Shown here piece after piece: positions 35,755-43,912 of a stretch of 64,000 bases of DNA (positions are counted from its first letter, which is position 1; every line of letters starts with the position of its first letter). The stretch comes from Granulosicoccus sp963833195 (GTDB lineage Bacteria > Pseudomonadota > Gammaproteobacteria > Granulosicoccales > Granulosicoccaceae). The stretch is taken from the NCBI GenBank assembly GCA_963833195.1, contig CAWHXF010000027.1:3100001-3164000 (forward strand), given 5' to 3'. The translations under genes and the position numbers were made by a program. The notes beneath the pieces are model-generated. The model did not search any database. It had not been told where the DNA came from and saw nothing but the letters and a program-made list of their open reading frames with translations.

Positions 35755-38700
35755 TCATCCGGCCGCCGCCCTGGCCACCGCGAACCAGGCCTCCGGCATC
35801 GCACGCTCCAGCCGCCACGTGATCGAGATCGGCTTCTCGCCCCGATCGGCCACGCGCGTCACGGGACCGAGGAAGACGAACCCCGGAGCGCGTCCCGACG
35901 CGTCCTTCTTCGTGCGGCGCACGAACAGCAGCACCGTCGACGTGCCGTCCAGATACCTGCGACCCGTCGGCGAGCGACGCGTCGTGCCGGACTGCGACTC
36001 CCAGTGGAAGAGCTCGCGCGACACGGCGTAGTCGCGATAGCGCGTCGTCGGCGAGTAGTCGCGATCCGACTTCTCCAGGGTCACGAACAGGACGTCCACG
36101 CCGTGGGCCTTCACGTACCTGACCCCCTCACGGTGCGCGGTCGCGTCGCCCAGCGCCCGGTCACCGAGGGCCACCAGCACCTCGCCGCGGCCGTAGGTAG
36201 CGTGCACGTGCAGCGGCACCTCGGCGGCCAGCACGCTCGGGCGGGTCAGCACGCGGGCGCGCTCCTCCAGCACCTCCGCGAGCTCCGCCAGCTCGCGCCG
36301 CACGGCGGGCTCCGCGCGCAGCGCGTCGACGACGCCCGACACATCGTCCGGCGCGCGCCCGTCGTCGAACAGGACGAAGCCCAGCATGGAGGCCAGGCGT
36401 CGCGACCGTTCGTCGGCGGGCAACGTGCTGCCGGCGGCGAAGCTTCGCAGCATGGCGAGACGTTCGGGGTCGTCGACGTCCTGCAGACGAAGCTTCAATC
36501 CCTTCGACAGCTCGGCTTCGCGCGGCCCGGCGGGCTCGACCTCGACGCCCGCCCGGCGCCGCAGCTCGGTCCACGAACCGTGTCGATAGACGTCCGCCGG
36601 TTCCACGAGCGCCGCGTCCAGGAACTCCGCGAGCGTCACCCGGCGCCCGACCTCGCTTTCGCGGCGCGCGAGCTCGCGCGCGAGCACGGCGGCCCCCGGC
36701 GAGGCGACGGCCTTCAGGTTGGCGATGAGGTCCGCCTCGGCCTGGCGCTGCAGCCGGATGTGGCAGCCCGAGGGCAGGAACGGGAAGCCCTGCTCGGCAT
36801 CCCTGACCAGCTGTCCGCGCGAGCGGCCGGTCAGCGCGCGCAGGCGCAGATCCGCGCGGAAGCGCCCGTGCTGCTGGCCGATGAAGTCGAGCACGGTGCA
36901 CACGTCCTTGGTCGCGTGCAGGCGCAGGCCCCGCCCGAGCTGCTGCAGGAACACGGTCGCCGATTCGGTGGGCCGCAGCAGCAGGATGGTGTCGACCTCC
37001 GGCACGTCGACGCCTTCGCTCAGCACGTCCACCGCGAAGACGACGTTGATGTCCCCGCGTCGCAGCGCGTCGAGCAGGCGGCGCCGCTCGGGCGCGGGGG
37101 TCGAGCCGTCGATGGCGGCGCAGGGTATGCCGTCGGCCGTGAACCGCTCGGCCATGTAGTGCGCGTGCCTGACCGACACGCAGAAGCCGAAGGCACGCAT
37201 CCGGGTCACGTCGGCGATCCGGTCGCGCAGGGCGGCCAGCACCTTGGCGGTGCGGGCGTCGTGCCCGGTGACGACGTAGCGGGCCTCCAGGTCGGCGGTG
37301 CGATAGCCGCCGCGCTCCCAGCGCAGGCCCGACAGGTCGGTGCCGTCGGCCACGCCGAAGTAGTGGAACGGCGCCAGCAGCTGTTGATCCAGCGCGTCCC
37401 ACAGCCGCATCTCGAACGCGTAGCGCCCGTCGAACAGGTCCCGCACGTTCGTGCCGTCCGCACGCTCCGGCGTCGCCGTCAGCCCGACCATGACGCGCGG
37501 CCGCAATCGCTCCATCAACCGGCGGTAGGTCGGCGCCTCGGCGTGGTGGAACTCGTCGATGTAGACGATCGAGAAGCGGCCCGGATCGAGCGCCTCGAGC
37601 TCCATGGCGTTCAGAGACTGCACCGAGGCGAAGACGTGGCGCCACTCGCGCGGGCGCTGGCCGCCGACGAACTTCTCGCCGAAGCTGCCGTCGGCGAGCA
37701 CGTCGCGGAACGTCTGCAGCGACTGGTCGAGGATCTGCTCGCGGTGCGCGACGAACAGCAGGGTCGGCCCGCCGGGCGCATCGCTGGCGTCCATCGCCTC
37801 CAGGCCGCCCTGCCCGTCCCGCAGCGCGCGGTAGTCGAGCGCGGCCACCACGGTCTTGCCCGTGCCCGTCGGCGCGACGACGAGGTTTCGCGTGCGTCCG
37901 AAGCGCGCGCGCTCGACGACGAGCGCCTCGAGCATCTCGCGCTGGTAGTGCCACGGGCGGACCTCCAGGCCGGAGACCCCGGTCGGCGCACTGTCCGAGG
38001 TGCGCCGGATGGCCGCGTCGAACCGCTCGGCATCGCGCGACGGGTCGTAGGGCTCGAAGCTCTCGTCGTTCCACAGCGAGTCGAACGTCGCGCGCAGCTT
38101 GCCGAACACGGCGGGCGCCGTGGCCTCGACCAGTCGGACGTTCCACTCGATCCCGTCGACGAGCGCGGAGCGCGACAGGTTCGACGAGCCGACGTACGCG
38201 CTCGAGTAGCCGGTATCGCGGTGGACCAGCCACGCCTTGGCGTGCAGCCGCGTCGTGCGCACATCGAACGAGACCTTCACGTCGATGCCGCGCTCGACCA
38301 GCCAGTCGAGCGCCTTCCTTTCGGTGGAGCCGGTGAAGGTCGTGGTCAGCAACCGCACCGGAACGCCGCGCTCGACGAGCGCCTCGAGCGGCGCGCGGAT
38401 CAGGTTCAGCCCGGTCCAGCGCACGAAGGCGATCACCGCGTCGACCCGATCGGCGGTCGCGAGCTCGGTGCCCAACGCGTGCGCGAAGGCGGGCTCGCCC
38501 GGAGCGTTGGCCAGCAGGTCGTGATCCAGGAGCGGCACGTCCGGCGACGGCGGCGCGGTCTGGCCCGGCAGCAGGCCCTCGGTCACGAGGCGCAGCACCC
38601 GGGGCGGCGTCGCCACGGCGTCGCGCGCGTCGCCATGGCCCGCCTCGCCGAGCCACTCGACGATCCGGTTGGCGAGCTCCACCTGCGCGGCCGGTCGATG

Positions 38701-38892
38701 CGCGGCGGGCACGGACGCGAGGGCGGCCTCGATCAGGTTCGCGAGGTGATGCGCCAACCGTCCGGACGCCTCGGCCCGGTCGAGCGGGACGGTGGATGGC
38801 GTCTCGGGGTGTTCGCGGATGGCCCGCTCGAGCCCGAGCGTCACGAGCGCTTCGTACGCTCCGGGCAGCAAGGGCTCGCCGGATTCGGACAT
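35755..38892 (-). CDS. PLD-DEAD/DEAH helicase-DUF3427 protein
   Basis: 1,045 residues starting at ATG 38892, where a natural N-terminus (MSESGEPLLPGAYEALVTLG) begins. Order: helical N-terminal region, one phospholipase-D-like module (TTRLHAKAWLVHRD near 214, VGSSNLSRSAL), a complete SF2 helicase (Walker A APTGTGKTVVAAL near 341, IDEFHHAEAPTYRR near 444, SEGVDVPEVDTILLLRPT, QLGRGLRLH), and a C-terminal DUF3427 domain (SQSGTTRRSPTGRRYLDG, TRVADRGEKPISITWRLE). Such proteins are frequent in bacterial defence regions and probably combine DNA processing and nuclease activity. It is divergent from the winged-helix/nucleotidyltransferase pair. Confidence 0.88.
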   Translation of the reverse strand: MSESGEPLLPGAYEALVTLGLERAIREHPETPSTVPLDRAEASGRLAHHLANLIEAALASVPAAHRPAAQVELANRIVEWLGEAGHGDARDAVATPPRVLRLVTEGLLPGQTAPPSPDVPLLDHDLLANAPGEPAFAHALGTELATADRVDAVIAFVRWTGLNLIRAPLEALVERGVPVRLLTTTFTGSTERKALDWLVERGIDVKVSFDVRTTRLHAKAWLVHRDTGYSSAYVGSSNLSRSALVDGIEWNVRLVEATAPAVFGKLRATFDSLWNDESFEPYDPSRDAERFDAAIRRTSDSAPTGVSGLEVRPWHYQREMLEALVVERARFGRTRNLVVAPTGTGKTVVAALDYRALRDGQGGLEAMDASDAPGGPTLLFVAHREQILDQSLQTFRDVLADGSFGEKFVGGQRPREWRHVFASVQSLNAMELEALDPGRFSIVYIDEFHHAEAPTYRRLMERLRPRVMVGLTATPERADGTNVRDLFDGRYAFEMRLWDALDQQLLAPFHYFGVADGTDLSGLRWERGGYRTADLEARYVVTGHDARTAKVLAALRDRIADVTRMRAFGFCVSVRHAHYMAERFTADGIPCAAIDGSTPAPERRRLLDALRRGDINVVFAVDVLSEGVDVPEVDTILLLRPTESATVFLQQLGRGLRLHATKDVCTVLDFIGQQHGRFRADLRLRALTGRSRGQLVRDAEQGFPFLPSGCHIRLQRQAEADLIANLKAVASPGAAVLARELARRESEVGRRVTLAEFLDAALVEPADVYRHGSWTELRRRAGVEVEPAGPREAELSKGLKLRLQDVDDPERLAMLRSFAAGSTLPADERSRRLASMLGFVLFDDGRAPDDVSGVVDALRAEPAVRRELAELAEVLEERARVLTRPSVLAAEVPLHVHATYGRGEVLVALGDRALGDATAHREGVRYVKAHGVDVLFVTLEKSDRDYSPTTRYRDYAVSRELFHWESQSGTTRRSPTGRRYLDGTSTVLLFVRRTKKDASGRAPGFVFLGPVTRVADRGEKPISITWRLERAMPEAWFAVARAAAG

Positions 38893-39057
38893 GTGCGGTT
38901 CGCGGTGGGCTCGCGGACGATGGTGATGCGGACGGCCGCGGCCGTGCGGTTGCCTGTCCGCTCGATCGGGAACGTCGGGACTTGAGGATAGCCGGCGAAG
39001 TCGAGCATCGCGGCCGACGACACGGTCGGGGCGAGGATCGTGTGCCAAGAACCAACT

Positions 39058-39076
39058 TTACCACAATGTGTGGCAA
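39058..39076 (+). promoter_or_regulatory. operator between helicase and winged-helix/NTase genes
   Basis: TTACCACA-ATG-TGTGGCAA: 8-nt arms with one mismatch around a 3-nt spacer, placed 36 bp upstream of the winged-helix start and 165 bp upstream of the divergent helicase start. The adjoining encoded regulator is the natural candidate to bind it. Confidence 0.55.
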
Positions 39077-39112
39077 TATGAAGCCTGATGGTGGTAGACC
39101 AGCCCGCGCCGC

Positions 39113-39451
39113 ATGAACCCGATCCTCGAGAGCATTCTGGGCAACCGCTCGGCAACGTACGTCCTGCTATTCCTGCAGAACTACGGTGACGGCCATGCAT
39201 CGCGGATCGCGCGAACCTTCGACGTGTCGGTCATGGGGATACAGCGCCAGCTCAATCGCCTGGAAGAGAGTGGCGTGCTCGTCAGCCGTCTCGTGGGCCG
39301 CACCAGAGTCTTCGAGTTCAACGAGCGTAGCCCTACCGTACGCCACCTGCGGACGTTCCTCGAAGCGGAGCTGGACCTGCTTCCGGCAGAGGTCGTCGGC
39401 AAGCACTTTCGTCAGCGGCAACGGCCGCGCCGCGCGGGCAAACCACTGTGA
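39113..39451 (+). CDS. winged-helix regulator, putative antitoxin of nucleotidyltransferase pair
   Basis: 112 residues from ATG 39113. ESILGNRSATYVLLFLQNYG, HASRIARTFDVSVMGIQRQL and NRLEESGVLVSRLVGRTRVF form an ArsR/MarR-like winged helix. The C-terminal tail is basic. Its stop overlaps the GTG of the nucleotidyltransferase gene (GTGA), so the two are coupled. Pairs of a winged helix with an AbiEii-type nucleotidyltransferase act as type IV-like TA or abortive-infection modules; here the regulator presumably binds the palindrome at 39058-39076. Confidence 0.8.
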   Translation: MNPILESILGNRSATYVLLFLQNYGDGHASRIARTFDVSVMGIQRQLNRLEESGVLVSRLVGRTRVFEFNERSPTVRHLRTFLEAELDLLPAEVVGKHFRQRQRPRRAGKPL

Positions 39452-39999
39452 ACGCGGTCATCGACCGCACGACCGGGCTCGAGGAACTGGCCGTCATCGT
39501 GAGCGTCGCACTCGAAAGAGCCGGCATCACGGCCACCCTGTCCGGCGGTGCCGCGGTGACCATCTACAGCCACAACGCCTATCAGAGCGCCGACCTGGAT
39601 TTCGTGACCAGCGAAGGCAAGAAGCGATTGCAGGCGGCGGTAGCGTCCTTGGGGTTCGTGTCGAGGGCCGGATCGCGGATGTTCGAACACCCCAATACGG
39701 ACTGGCTCGTCGAGTTTCCCCCTGGCCCGCTCGGTTTTGGTGATCTGTGGATCGATGCAGCGAGCCTGCCCGTGCTCGACACCGCGTACGGTCGGCTACG
39801 CATCATCACGCCGACGCTGAGCGTCATGGATCGACTCGCCGCGTACTGGTACCACCACGACCGGCAGTGCTGGGATCAGGCGATCGAGATCGCCAGAAGA
39901 CAGCCGATCGGTTGGGCGCAGATCCGCGAGTGGGCGGCGAGCGAGCGCCGGGATGCAGCGGACATCGACAAGCTTGAGCACGCATCGCGGAACCGCTGA
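39448..39999 (+). CDS. AbiEii-like nucleotidyltransferase, putative toxin
   Basis: 183 residues from GTG 39448. The nucleotidyltransferase core is visible: LSGGAAVTIYSHNAYQSADL, with the GG motif and the SADLDFV metal-binding aspartates, then the third strand around WLVEFP and the helical ITPTLSVMDRLAAYWYHHDR. Enzymes of this fold transfer nucleotides to tRNA or protein targets. It is translated with the winged-helix gene. No AbiEi-type antitoxin domain is present beyond that regulator. The 340 bp following contain a strong hairpin but no gene. Confidence 0.8.
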   Translation: MNAVIDRTTGLEELAVIVSVALERAGITATLSGGAAVTIYSHNAYQSADLDFVTSEGKKRLQAAVASLGFVSRAGSRMFEHPNTDWLVEFPPGPLGFGDLWIDAASLPVLDTAYGRLRIITPTLSVMDRLAAYWYHHDRQCWDQAIEIARRQPIGWAQIREWAASERRDAADIDKLEHASRNR

Positions 40000-40225
40000 G
40001 CGCCAAGGAGCACGACGACGGTGGCCGGCGACGCGATCGAACCGCCGACGTGAAGCCCCAAGCCCCTATCCGCCGAGCGTCGGCGCCTGTCGGATCCCTT
40101 ACCCGGGCTCGGAGTGTCCGTGGAAGCATTCAAACAACCGCCAGTGGTAGCCCATCCGTTTCCCGTCCGTGCCTCGGACCTGTCCCCCGAACGGCGTCCG
40201 AGGCCGTGACACCTCGCGCCGCGAT

Positions 40226-40254
40226 CTACTCGGCAGCCTGTCGCTGCCGAGTAG
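40226..40254. terminator. perfect 12-bp hairpin
   Basis: CTACTCGGCAGC-CTGTC-GCTGCCGAGTAG folds into a perfect 12-bp stem with a 5-nt loop. It lies in the 338-bp gap (40000-40337) between the convergent nucleotidyltransferase and HNH genes, where a bidirectional terminator is expected. It has no T-run, so Rho-independent activity is uncertain. Nothing else in the gap is identifiable. Confidence 0.5.
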
Positions 40255-40337
40255 TGCAGAGTAGATTGCAGAGTGACGGACGTCGCCGAGCTTCTGCTGC
40301 CGCGCGAGGGCAAGGCCTTTGAGCTCGGCGCAACGTG

Positions 40338-41345
40338 TCAGCGTCCGATCTGAAGAAAGACGCCTTCGCGGTGGGCATCGAGGTAGCGCTTCTGACCATC
40401 GGAGAACGTACCGACGTTCACCGCACGGTCGATGTCGATGCCCATGCGGCGCAGGGCCGGCGCATCGGCCCGTGGCGACACGAGCAACCTGCCGGTGCCC
40501 TCGAACGAGATGAATCCCCGGTCGAACAGGTGATCCACCGACGGCGTGAGCATGAGGCCGTTCTCCCCGTCGAGCCGTTCCGTGGCGTCGACGCAGTCGC
40601 GCCACGGCTTGGCATGACTCGCCACGAGGTGCTCGGGCCGCTCGACACCGGTGATGCGGCAACGCCGCTCGATGCGCAGCACGTTGTCGCGGAACAGTCC
40701 TTGACCACGACGGGCGCGGACCACCGCCATGCGCTCCGTGTCGGACAGCGCGGACGCGGCGAGCACCTCCCTCTCCAGATGATCTTCCCATTCGATGAGC
40801 TCGGGGCGTTCCCGTCCTGCCGCTTCCAGCCCGGTGTCCTCCATCTGCACGCCGCGTACGAGCTCGTTTACGGGCGGACCGATCAGACGACCGAGCTCTA
40901 GCGCCATAGGCTCGGGCACTTCGGCGAGATACACCGACTGCAGCCCGTGCCCGTTACTCCGCAGGGGCGAGTATTTCTCGGGCAGCAGCGGGGCGATCGT
41001 CGTCATGTGCGAGGCCGGACGAATGCGGCTGGCGAGCAACGTCCACCGCACGGGTACCTTCCAGCCGATGCGGTCCCAGTAGCTGCCGGCCGTACCGAAG
41101 TCCGCGGGTTTCGGTGCCTCGAAGCAATAGTCGGTGGCGACGCCGATCGCCTGGATCAGCGTGTCCTTGAACGAGAACACGAGGTCGCCGGGCGCGACCT
41201 CGCGCATGAACTCGTAGAAGCGGTTCCGATCGCCGTTCGCCTTGCGCTTCGGCGACCAGAGATAACCCCCGTCGATCTCCTGACGGAACGTCTGGTTCTG
41301 GTTGACCCACCAGTAGCGACGGTGGGATGCGGGTGTACGGTGCAC
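40338..41345 (-). CDS. EVE-like and HNH-nuclease fusion, probable type IV restriction protein
   Basis: 335 residues from GTG 41345. The N-terminal 140 residues (RYWWVNQNQTFRQEIDGGYL, FMREVAPGDLVFSF, IQAIGVATDYCF) look like an EVE/PUA-type module that reads modified bases. The C-terminal part is an HNH_2 nuclease: CRITGVERPEHLVASHAKPW, followed by NGLMLTPSVDHLFDRGFISF with the catalytic His, Asn and His. Such fusions are known as modification-dependent restriction enzymes. The gene stands alone, converging on the nucleotidyltransferase pair. Confidence 0.82.
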   Translation of the reverse strand: MHRTPASHRRYWWVNQNQTFRQEIDGGYLWSPKRKANGDRNRFYEFMREVAPGDLVFSFKDTLIQAIGVATDYCFEAPKPADFGTAGSYWDRIGWKVPVRWTLLASRIRPASHMTTIAPLLPEKYSPLRSNGHGLQSVYLAEVPEPMALELGRLIGPPVNELVRGVQMEDTGLEAAGRERPELIEWEDHLEREVLAASALSDTERMAVVRARRGQGLFRDNVLRIERRCRITGVERPEHLVASHAKPWRDCVDATERLDGENGLMLTPSVDHLFDRGFISFEGTGRLLVSPRADAPALRRMGIDIDRAVNVGTFSDGQKRYLDAHREGVFLQIGR

Positions 41346-41462
41346 TGCGCGAAGCGAGCGACGGCGTGGCCGCCAGGCTAGCTGACTTCCGCGCGCGGTG
41401 GAAAGCCGCGCGCCTCGATGCGGCCGACGGGGCGCCGCGGCAAGGTGGGCCGCGCGACGCCG

Positions 41463-41781
41463 TTACGTGGCAGGCCTGCCGACCTTCTCGTGGGGGATGT
41501 CGCCGCGATCGAGCGGCTTCGTCCGATGGGGCCGCAACACGTTCAGCAGGTCCGCGGCCCGCCGTATGGACAGCTGCTTGTGGACCGGCACGAGCGCGAG
41601 TCCGTCGCCGTCGCCGATCACGCGCAGCATGTCCATGAACAACTCCGAGAGCGAGCGGTGCATCGTGACGGTCGTCGCCTGACCGTCGTCCGCGACGATG
41701 GTCAGGCCTACAGTGTCGTCCTCGCCCTCGCACTGGTCCGCGTCCGCGACGGCGAGCGCCCACCGAAGGTGGTTCGCTTTC
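41463..41781 (-). pseudogene. truncated excisionase-type antitoxin
   Basis: Reads VGLTIVADDGQATTVTMHRS, LSELFMDMLRVIGDGDGLAL, VPVHKQLSIRRAADLLNVLR and ends IPHEKVGRPAT. This is the helix-turn-helix 'excisionase family' antitoxin of some PIN TA loci, which normally continues with RHRRVRxxDLLAW. The stop cuts the recognition wing off, no start codon is evident upstream and no PIN gene follows. Confidence 0.6.
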
Positions 41782-41858
41782 GCTTCTCTTCCGCATGCGG
41801 CAGCGCTGGGTTCGCGGACAGTCGCACGGGGCCCGACGACGGGACTTCGAACGCACCG

Positions 41859-41916
41859 CAAATTTGATTTGATATGATTTGGCGCACCCCTGAATCTCAG
41901 GATATCTTCAAATTTG
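41859..41916 (+). promoter_or_regulatory. paired CAAATTTG sites at AlbA_2 promoter
   Basis: The palindrome CAAATTTG occurs at 41859-41866 and again at 41909-41916, 50 bp apart (about five helical turns), in an AT-rich island unlike the surrounding GC-rich DNA. TTGATTTGATATGATTTGG between them is promoter-like. The second site includes the TTG start codon, so a protein bound there would block both transcription and translation start. Confidence 0.5.
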
Positions 41917-43632
41917 CCAAAGTCAAATACAAATGTCACGGAGGCTGCCTTGCGAGCTGTCCTCGCCGGCGCGTCCGCAGACGAGGTCGAGACGCAGACG
42001 CTCGACTTCAAGCAGGACGCCCGGAGTCCGAAGGAAACCGGCAAGGTGCTCGCAGCCGCTGCCGCTTGCCTGGCCAACGCGGATGGCGGGACGTTGGTGC
42101 TGGGCGTGCGCGACCGTCCCGGTGGACCCGAGGCGCTCCTGGGCACGGAACACTCCCCCGACTGGTGCCGCCAACGCGTTCACGAACTGACCGATCCATC
42201 GCTGTTGGTGGCGGCCGACGACTTCACGTTCGAGGGGTGCGCCCTGGTGCGCCTGGAGGTGCCGCGCGGCATCGACGTGCACGAAGCCGATGGCCGGTTC
42301 AGCCGTCGCGTCGGTCGCAGTTGCGAGCGCATGTCCGCGAGGGAAATCGCTCGGCTGAGCGACGATCGCATGTCTTCCGACTGGAGCGCGAAGGCCCCGG
42401 ACGATGCGGCGATGGAGGTTCACGAGGAGGCCATGAGGGCACTGCGTCGGTCGCTCGAGGACGCGGGTCGAAACGGTGCCACGGTGTCTTCGGCGAGCGA
42501 TGCGGAATTGTTGAGGCAATTGCGGCTCGTCGAGCCCAAGAGCGGTTCGCTCACGAACGCGGGACGTGTGCTGGTCGGCCTGGACGAGCGATCCTGGTCC
42601 CGCGTGCAGTACGCGTGGCGCGACACCGCCGGCGCAGAGCCAACGTTCACCCGGACCATCGAAGCGCCCCTTGCGCTGGCGTTGGGGCAAGTGCTGGATC
42701 TCGTCGGGGCACGCCTGAGAACCGTGCCGGCAAACCTGCCGGACGGTATCCAACGTCAGGTGGCCGACTTCCCGATCGAAGCGGTGCGTGAGGCAACAGC
42801 CAACGCCCTCCTCCATCGCGACTATCGGTCGGCGGAAGCGGTGCTCGTCGAGCATTCTCCGGAGAGCCTTCGCATCAGCTCACCCGGGGGATTCCCCTCC
42901 GGCATCAGCGCCGACAACATCCTGACCCACGGGTCCGTGCCTCGAAATCCTGCGCTGTTCCGCGCCGCCGAGCGCCTTGGCGTGGCGGAGGAGCGCGGTC
43001 TGGGCGTGGACCGGATGTACCGCGAAACGCTGCAGGCCGGCCATCCGACGCCCGCGATCTTCGAGGAACGCTCGCACACGCTGGTCGTCTTCACACGCGG
43101 CGAGCGTGACCGCCGACTCGTCGGCTTCATCGCGGGCCTGCCGCCTTCCGAGCGCGACAGTGTGGAGACGCTGCTGGTGGTGCGCAGCCTGATCGACCGC
43201 CCCACGTTGACCGCGAACGCGCTGGCGGAAACGATACAGAAGACACCCGCCGAATCGCTTGCCGTGCTGCAGCGACTCGCGGCCCTGCCCGAACGCCGGC
43301 TGGTCGAGCCTACGCGGGAGTCGCGCAACATGAGATCGCCGACCTACCGATTCACCGCGAACGTCCTGCGCGCGCTCGGCCCGGGCGTACCGTACAACCG
43401 CGCACCGCCCGACGAGATAGATCGCAAGGTGATGCTGCACCTGAAGGAGTACGGCCGAGTCTCGAACCGCACGCTTCAGAACATGTTCGACGTGGATGTC
43501 TACCGGGCGCGCGATCTGCTCAAGCGGCTCGTCGAGCGCGAAATCGTGGTGCGCACCTCCAAGGCGACACGCGGCAGGTCCGTGGAGTACGGGCCGGGCG
43601 TACGATTCGAGGAGGATGGCGAAGAACGCTGA
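41914..43632 (+). CDS. AlbA_2 and HATPase_c_4 domain protein, island copy
   Basis: 572 residues if TTG 41914 is used. The AlbA_2 domain (TLDFKQDARSPKETGKVLAA, LANADGGTLVLGVRD) is followed by a GHKL-like module (FPIEAVREATANALLHRDYR near 286, ESLRISSPGGFPSGISAD, EERGLGVDRMYRE), a helical region, and a C-terminal winged helix (EIDRKVMLHLKEYGRVSNRT). It has the same architecture as the protein at 32970 but is clearly a diverged paralogue. Likely a DNA-binding, possibly ATP-responsive regulator or defence protein. AT-rich promoter with two CAAATTTG sites. The 280 bp after it hold nothing identifiable. Confidence 0.83.
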   Translation: MPKSNTNVTEAALRAVLAGASADEVETQTLDFKQDARSPKETGKVLAAAAACLANADGGTLVLGVRDRPGGPEALLGTEHSPDWCRQRVHELTDPSLLVAADDFTFEGCALVRLEVPRGIDVHEADGRFSRRVGRSCERMSAREIARLSDDRMSSDWSAKAPDDAAMEVHEEAMRALRRSLEDAGRNGATVSSASDAELLRQLRLVEPKSGSLTNAGRVLVGLDERSWSRVQYAWRDTAGAEPTFTRTIEAPLALALGQVLDLVGARLRTVPANLPDGIQRQVADFPIEAVREATANALLHRDYRSAEAVLVEHSPESLRISSPGGFPSGISADNILTHGSVPRNPALFRAAERLGVAEERGLGVDRMYRETLQAGHPTPAIFEERSHTLVVFTRGERDRRLVGFIAGLPPSERDSVETLLVVRSLIDRPTLTANALAETIQKTPAESLAVLQRLAALPERRLVEPTRESRNMRSPTYRFTANVLRALGPGVPYNRAPPDEIDRKVMLHLKEYGRVSNRTLQNMFDVDVYRARDLLKRLVEREIVVRTSKATRGRSVEYGPGVRFEEDGEER

Positions 43633-43912
43633 GGGGATCGGCGAACGGGGTGTCGCCACGGAGGCGGCAGAAGGTCATCGGTGGTCCCTTTCAAGAGGAA
43701 TCTCGATGAGCGGCACGTCCACTTTGGCCCTTCGGTCCGGCGATCACGTTCCGTGATGCGGTTGACCCGTCGACCTTCGCACCGCAGGCGCAACGGCCAG
43801 GTACGACACCGGAGCCCGCCCTTTGCCGATCCGTGTCGCATTCCCACCACGCGAGGCAGCCCCGTCGACCGTCGTCGCCCGCTGACCGCCATCGATCCCG
43901 TCGCGTACCGCT

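Noticed and set aside
36004..38985. A 993-codon plus-strand frame opposite the DUF3427 helicase
   Set aside because: Antisense artefact of GC-rich codon use; the minus-strand frame has complete helicase and PLD motifs.
38893..39048. An N-terminal extension of the DUF3427 helicase
   Set aside because: The added residues are Arg/His-rich, without structure, and would run through the shared promoter and operator region; ATG 38892 gives a natural N-terminus.
40099..40791. A minus-strand frame overlapping the HNH gene and the hairpin
   Set aside because: No motif, Arg-rich, and it overlaps the well-supported HNH frame; not a gene.
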